In this document: piece after piece, positions 59,806 to 64,000 of the stretch
Numbering within the stretch: the first letter of the stretch is position 1
Layout of the letters: every line of letters starts with the position of its first letter
Assembly: GCF_002078505.1 (NCBI RefSeq)
Contig: NZ_LUAV01000023.1
Coordinates: forward strand, 1 to 64,000
Direction of reading: 5' to 3'
DNA length: 64,000 nt
Origin: Ensifer aridi
GTDB taxonomy: Bacteria; Pseudomonadota; Alphaproteobacteria; Rhizobiales; Rhizobiaceae
The notes under the pieces: model-generated
Seen by the model: only the letters and a program-made list of their open reading frames with translations
The model's database searches: none
What the model was told of the DNA's origin: nothing
Translations under genes and position numbers: made by a program

Positions 59806-60855
59806 CTAGCCTCTGTGCCAGAGGAGGCCGACGATAATGAAGGCCGCGAGAAACCCCGTTGCGAGCAGCGCGAGAGCGATGACCGATCCTTTGACGGCTG
59901 CAAACTCCCTTACCGACGTCTTCAGGCCGACGGCTGCTAATGCTGTTAGAAGTGCCCAGCGTGAAAGACCAGCAGCAACGTTGGCGGCTTCCTCCGGCAG
60001 AAGCCCGAGCGATTTGAGAGCCGCGAGCAAGACGAAGCCGAGTACGAACCCCGGTACAAGCCGGCTTGGTCCTGGTGGCTTCCGACCGGCGCTTGCTCCC
60101 AATGCGGTGACCAGGATCGATGTGGCGATTATCGTCGGCCCAAGCAAGGTCACGCGAACAATCTTGACGATCGTCGCGATCTCGCCGGTTTCATCCGAAA
60201 TTGCAAAACCGGCGCCCACGACCTGGGCGACATCGTGAATCGTACCGCCGATGAATACCCCCGCTTCCAGAGCACTAAAGTGTAACTGGGCTGCCAGCAT
60301 CGGATAGAGGATCATTGCCGAGGTCGACAAGACGGTTATGACCACAATCGCGAGGGTGAGATCTCTATCTGCGTTTTTTCGCTCGGGGAGAACGGCGTTC
60401 AAAGCCACAGCTGCCGAGGCTCCACAGATCGCAACGGCACCTCCCACCAAAAGCGACGACCGCCAATCTATCCCGCCAATTCTACCCGCCAGCATGGCGA
60501 ACGATATGGTGGAGACAAGTGCGGCAATCACCAGGCAGAGCATGCTGAGCCCAAGTTCACTCAGCACTTCCAGCGATACTCGTGCGCCCAGCAATGCGAC
60601 GCCGAAACGAAGTACGGCGCGACTCGTCAGATGGATGCCTGGCGCAGTCCTCGTGCCGCTCTCGGACAACACGCTGAGAGAGGTCCCGAGCAAAAGTGCC
60701 ATCAGGGTCGCCGGCACCCCGTAGTGCTCGGATAGAAATTGCGCAGAGATCGCGATCAGTACCGCCACAGCAAAGCCGGGAAAATACGTCGCCGCAATCT
60801 TCCTCGGGGACTGGCCTTGGCTGGAGGGGGCGATCGGTTCCGTTTGATCGAGCAT
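59806..60855 (-). CDS. YeiH-family putative sulfate/anion exporter
   Basis: A 349-residue inner-membrane protein with about ten helices and family motifs: GVPATLMALLLGTSLSVL, SRAVLRFGVALLGARVSL, GGAVAICGASAAVALNAVLP and GVFIGGTIHDVAQVVGAG. The start at 60855 (MLDQTEPIAP) gives the usual family length; an upstream in-frame extension to 60963 is less likely. It is divergent from the LysR gene at 61058, the common yeiH-yeiE layout. A role in exporting sulfate released from sulfate esters is inference. Confidence 0.88.
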   Translation of the reverse strand: MLDQTEPIAPSSQGQSPRKIAATYFPGFAVAVLIAISAQFLSEHYGVPATLMALLLGTSLSVLSESGTRTAPGIHLTSRAVLRFGVALLGARVSLEVLSELGLSMLCLVIAALVSTISFAMLAGRIGGIDWRSSLLVGGAVAICGASAAVALNAVLPERKNADRDLTLAIVVITVLSTSAMILYPMLAAQLHFSALEAGVFIGGTIHDVAQVVGAGFAISDETGEIATIVKIVRVTLLGPTIIATSILVTALGASAGRKPPGPSRLVPGFVLGFVLLAALKSLGLLPEEAANVAAGLSRWALLTALAAVGLKTSVREFAAVKGSVIALALLATGFLAAFIIVGLLWHRG

Positions 60856-61057
60856 CTTCAAGACGCAGCCCGGATGCAGACGAAGTCGGCGCATAGCAAG
60901 AGTGGCAGCATGGAACCGCGAAACTCGCAACTGATAATGACCATTACTCTCCCCAATACGCACGGGCCGAATGCCGGCGTACTCCGAGATGACAATATTT
61001 TTTCGATATGATAAACGCGCCTAGAAGTACGATATCAATCGTGATTTGCGATCAAAG

Positions 61058-61939
61058 ATGAACCTGGATCTCATCGACACGTTCCTTGACCTGCTCGAGA
61101 CCGGCAATTTCAATCGAACCGCGGAGCGGTTGGAAACGACGCAGTCCACCATCAGCGGTCGCGTCAAGGCGCTCGAACAGGCTGTCGGGGCGAAGCTTTT
61201 CCAGCGTGGGCGGGCGGGTGCGATACCGACACCGTCCGGTCTTCGGTTTGAGCAGCATGCGCGGGCGCTGAAGGCTGGCTGGGCGCACGCACGCCGGGAC
61301 ATCGGAGGGCTGGAGCGCTACGAAGGCTCGTTAAGGGTCTCCGGTCAGTTCAGCTTGATGCGCACCCTCTTTCTGGACTGGATCGGCGAACTGCACGCGA
61401 TCAACAAGCATGTCGCGCTGCATCTGGAGGCGGATTATTCGATGCAGATCATCGCGGATCTGGCCAATGGCGCGACCGATATCGGAGTCGTCTTCGCTCC
61501 GAAATTCCTTCCTGACCTCAGCATCGAGGAGATTGGTGCCCAGCGGCTGGTGATGGTATCCACCGAATTCGCGAACGTGGCCGATGTCACCGCCGACCGA
61601 TATATCCGCGCATCCTACACCGCCTATATCGAGCGTGCACACGCCGAGCTTCTGCCTCACCTCGCCCATCCGGCTTTAACGGTGGGCTATGAGGAATTGG
61701 CCATTGGCATCATGAAACGTTTCGGCGGTACGACCTATCTTCCGGAGCATGCCCTCGATTATCTCGCAAGCTCCGGTGTTTCGGCCACGGTCGTTGAGGA
61801 TGCTCCCGACATCCATCAGCCGGTCTATGTGGCGACGCAGAGGCGTCGCAAACACGATCCGTTGGTGCGCCGTGCAATCCTTGCGCTGAAAAGCGTTGCA
61901 GATCGCCATTTCAAGATTTCGAAGGTGAAGGATGCCTGA
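61058..61939 (+). CDS. LysR-family regulator next to the YeiH gene
   Basis: A 293-residue LysR protein (MNLDLIDTFLDLLETGNFNR, TTQSTISGRVKALEQAVGAK). ATG 61058 is favoured over an upstream start four codons earlier because the family begins there. It is divergent from the exporter gene and probably controls it. Its 3' end is convergent with the reductase gene. Confidence 0.88.
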   Translation: MNLDLIDTFLDLLETGNFNRTAERLETTQSTISGRVKALEQAVGAKLFQRGRAGAIPTPSGLRFEQHARALKAGWAHARRDIGGLERYEGSLRVSGQFSLMRTLFLDWIGELHAINKHVALHLEADYSMQIIADLANGATDIGVVFAPKFLPDLSIEEIGAQRLVMVSTEFANVADVTADRYIRASYTAYIERAHAELLPHLAHPALTVGYEELAIGIMKRFGGTTYLPEHALDYLASSGVSATVVEDAPDIHQPVYVATQRRRKHDPLVRRAILALKSVADRHFKISKVKDA

Positions 61940-61981
61940 GACCGGCCTCGGATCTTCAATCGATCCCGCAGGCGTCCGTTC

Positions 61982-63046
61982 TCATGCGTCGATGGATACG
62001 GAGCCCATTGGGCGGCTGCAGCAGGCCAGGACGTATCCTTCCGACCTCTCGCACGCCGGCAAACCGCCAAGATCCTGCATGTCCACTTTTCCCTGCGTCA
62101 ATTTCACCTTGCAGCTTCCACAAACGCCCTGGTGACAGGAACTCTCAATCCAGATGCCAGCGTTCAGTGCTGCTTCCAAGATTGTTTCCCCTGGCGCGCA
62201 GGTTCCGTGTTTGCCAGAGAGTGAGAAGTACACCTCGCCACCTAACTTGTCCGGTTCTTCGATCGGAATCCTCTCGCCGAAGCTTTCCTCGTGTAGTGCC
62301 CCGATTGACACCTCTGCCGCCATGGCCCGGGCTGCTTTCATAAAGCCCTCCGGTCCGCACATGAAAATTTCGCGTTGCGAAAGGTCAGGAACAAGCGACT
62401 GCATCAAAGACGCACTTATCGTTCCCATCCTCCCACGGAAGCAAGTTTCTTCGCCGGTTTCGCTGACCACCATATGAACCTTGATGTTGGAAAAACGCCT
62501 GGCGATGAATTCGAGCTGATCTCGAAAAATAATGTCTTTCGGGGTCCGTGCGAAATGGACGAACTCGACGTCGACCTGATCGACGACGTCGGTGATGTAT
62601 TGGAGCATCGACATTACCGGTGTCACGCCTGAGCCGCCGGAGAGGAAAAGCGGCTTCCGGGAGGGAATGTCAAAATAGTTGAAGCGGCCGGCTATGTCGG
62701 CAATTTCGACGGACATACGGGGGCGCATGTGGTCGTTCAGCCAGTTAGACACCAGCCCGCCAGGCACGCGCTTGACGGTAATCTGGACGTTGTGAGGACG
62801 GGTAGGCGTTGAACAGATGGAATAGGCGCGGGGGCAGAGCTTACCTTCGATCTCGAATTTGAAGCTGATATATTGCCCGGGTTTGAAATCGAAGCTCCTG
62901 CTCTGGCTGTCTTCAAACACGAACGTCTTGCTATCATGCGTCTCGTCGATCACGGCTTTGCATACCAATGTTGCCGGACCTCCGCGGTAGCATGGTTGCT
63001 GGTTGGCTGCGGAAAGGGAGAAGGGAAAGCTTGCTTCCATAAGCAT
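61982..63046 (-). CDS. Flavodoxin-reductase/2Fe-2S ferredoxin hybrid reductase (GbcB-like)
   Basis: A 354-residue electron-transfer protein. ATG 63046 has GAGG 7 nt ahead. The FNR-type part has the FAD motif LCPRAYSICSTPT (R-x-Y-S) and a GG-S-GVTPVMSML nucleotide loop, with CGPEGFM near its end. The C-terminal [2Fe-2S] domain has ligands in SSCHQGVCGSCKVKL and a fourth Cys in VLACCSRP. Proteins of this type feed electrons to Rieske oxygenases that demethylate glycine betaine (GbcB) or stachydrine. The oxygenase itself is not in the window. Confidence 0.85.
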   Translation of the reverse strand: MLMEASFPFSLSAANQQPCYRGGPATLVCKAVIDETHDSKTFVFEDSQSRSFDFKPGQYISFKFEIEGKLCPRAYSICSTPTRPHNVQITVKRVPGGLVSNWLNDHMRPRMSVEIADIAGRFNYFDIPSRKPLFLSGGSGVTPVMSMLQYITDVVDQVDVEFVHFARTPKDIIFRDQLEFIARRFSNIKVHMVVSETGEETCFRGRMGTISASLMQSLVPDLSQREIFMCGPEGFMKAARAMAAEVSIGALHEESFGERIPIEEPDKLGGEVYFSLSGKHGTCAPGETILEAALNAGIWIESSCHQGVCGSCKVKLTQGKVDMQDLGGLPACERSEGYVLACCSRPMGSVSIDA

Positions 63047-63416
63047 CAAGGCACCTCTGACTCTGTGCCACAGCTATATCAAGTTCCGCAAAGTGGATTG
63101 AGCGAGCAAAATCCCCTTTTCAATCGTTAAATGCGATCACCATGGGTGTGATTGCAGCACAAAGCGTAACCACCTGTCTCACCGGCATAAGCGTTTCGCA
63201 TTGTCGTGACCATGCGACTGCGCTGAAGCGGCGCTCCTCCCCAAATGACCAAATGACCCGCGCCCGCCGATCCAGGACTCCGCCCCGCGGTTCAATCGCA
63301 ATCTGCGATTAATAACGCCGGATTTACGCCATTTATCGAATGGGCGAATTGCTGTCCTATGTTGCTGCGTCATTCACGCGCATCGAGTTTCGACCCACTT
63401 GGGGAGGGAAAATATC
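63047..63416. other. Divergent gap between the reductase and amidohydrolase genes
   Basis: No gene is supported. The gap should hold both promoters. The 7-bp sequence AAATGAC... occurs twice in a row near 63243-63256 (AAATGACC twice), a trivial duplication. Confidence 0.4.
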
Positions 63417-64000
63417 TTGTTCATCGTCGATTGCGATTGTCATAACTACTGGTGCAGCGCGACCGTCCTGGAGCCGTACATGGACGGCTTCTTCAAGGAC
63501 ATGTTCGTTCGCGGCGAAAAGACCGGCCCACGCGGCGCATTTCCGCACGGCCACCGCCCCTGGTTTCACCCAGAGGGTTTTTCACGACATGACGTCAACC
63601 CGGTCGAGGAAGACGACAATTACGCGATCATGAAGGAAAAACACCTCGATAAATACAATATCGATGTGGCGATTCTGACCGGCGACGAGCCGATCGAAGC
63701 GTCTACCTTGGCAAACGCCCATTATGCCAATGCGCTCTGTAGGGCTTACAACGACTACATGATCGACTACTGGCTACCGAAGGACAGCCGGTTCTGGGGG
63801 TCGATCATTGTTGCCCCGCAGGACCCAAAGCTGGCAGCTGAGGAAATCCGACGGATCGGCTCACATCCGCGAATTGTCCAGGTTCTGGTAAGCCATGGTG
63901 CGCAGCGGCCCTACGGTGACCCATTCTACCATCCCATTTACGAGGCCTGCGCCGAAATGGGGCTGCCGTTCGCCATGCATCTCGGTGGCCAGGGGGGTGT
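63417..64000 (+). CDS. Amidohydrolase (amidohydrolase-2 family), cut by the window end
   Basis: The frame is open from TTG 63417, which has GGGGAGGG 8 nt ahead, to the end of the window (194 codons). It reads FIVDCDCHNYWCSATVLEPY, then HPEGFSRHDVNPVEEDDNYA, RFWGSIIVAPQDPKLAAEEI, VQVLVSHGAQRPYGDPFYHP and MGLPFAMHLGG, the metal-dependent TIM-barrel hydrolase pattern of the ACMSD/amidohydrolase-2 group. The usual N-terminal metal motif H-x-H is altered to D-C-H. The substrate is unknown. It is divergent from the GbcB-like reductase and may belong to the same catabolic unit. Confidence 0.8.
   Translation, partial: MFIVDCDCHNYWCSATVLEPYMDGFFKDMFVRGEKTGPRGAFPHGHRPWFHPEGFSRHDVNPVEEDDNYAIMKEKHLDKYNIDVAILTGDEPIEASTLANAHYANALCRAYNDYMIDYWLPKDSRFWGSIIVAPQDPKLAAEEIRRIGSHPRIVQVLVSHGAQRPYGDPFYHPIYEACAEMGLPFAMHLGGQGG

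Noticed and set aside
1..64000. tRNA, rRNA or classic riboswitch genes
   Set aside because: No cloverleaf, conserved TTCGA arm with a CCA end, or rRNA segment was noticed in any intergenic region by eye; a covariance scan would be needed to exclude them.

Overview
The window looks like accessory DNA of a rhizobial alphaproteobacterium, most likely a plasmid or chromid of Sinorhizobium/Ensifer or a close relative. The reasons are the high GC content, the MucR/Ros-type regulator, the choline-O-sulfate genes (betC-like, choX-like and their LysR regulator), a mobC/relaxase/ParA mobilisation region with a MOBP-type nic sequence, many LysR regulators, and several decaying insertion sequences and gene remnants. 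No repABC, rRNA, tRNA or CRISPR array was seen.

Layout. 0-5 kb (minus strand): an MscS channel, an in-frame chimera of an outer-membrane protein and an HlyD protein, and a lipoprotein hydrolase split by an in-frame TAG. 5-12.6 kb (plus strand): a hybrid ABC-binding-domain histidine kinase, a FixJ-like regulator and a single-domain receiver, followed by a Tat-exported sulfatase, a membrane protein, a secreted HAD phosphatase and a formylglycine-generating enzyme (FGE). A 14-bp motif occurs three times in this cluster, ahead of the kinase, the receiver and the sulfatase. 12.6-14.5 kb: a frameshifted IS110-family element. 15-18.6 kb: a two-gene minus-strand operon encoding an EndoU (XendoU-type) nuclease with a lamin-tail domain and a phospholipase-D-like protein. 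18.6-20.1 kb: ROK and NmrA-type gene remnants. 20.2-27.8 kb: three divergent LysR/exported-protein pairs that share an operator-like sequence.

28.7-31.5 kb: a CHASE4-GGDEF-EAL protein and an XRE regulator. 31.7-41.3 kb: a segment bounded by two direct copies of a ~350-bp sequence. It holds a PaeR7I/XhoI-like nuclease remnant, a nitrilase-family amidase, a flavin monooxygenase, an EmrAB-like efflux operon with an embedded class III cyclase and a convergent TetR gene, and a frameshifted ProQ/FinO gene. 41.4-49.3 kb: regulators, a WGR protein, and the mobilisation module (ParA plus RHH on one strand, oriT, then mobC and a large relaxase on the other). 49.4-50.6 kb: an internally deleted IS1182-type element.

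51-64 kb: sulfur and quaternary-amine metabolism. It contains a TauE/SafE exporter with its partner, choline sulfatase, a choline-binding protein and its LysR regulator, a second betaine-type binding protein, decayed MarR/cytochrome b561 genes, an HD protein resembling the PhnZ/TmpB oxygenases, a Rieske remnant, a YeiH-type exporter with its LysR regulator, a GbcB-like reductase and the start of an amidohydrolase. The two Cys-type sulfatases (8.2 and 52.8 kb) both need an FGE to become active, and one is encoded at 11.6 kb. Hydrolysis of choline-O-sulfate would release choline, a precursor of glycine betaine, and sulfate, which fits the binding proteins, reductase and exporters found nearby.

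All calls were made by reading the sequence. Family names come from memory of conserved motifs, and no database search was run.
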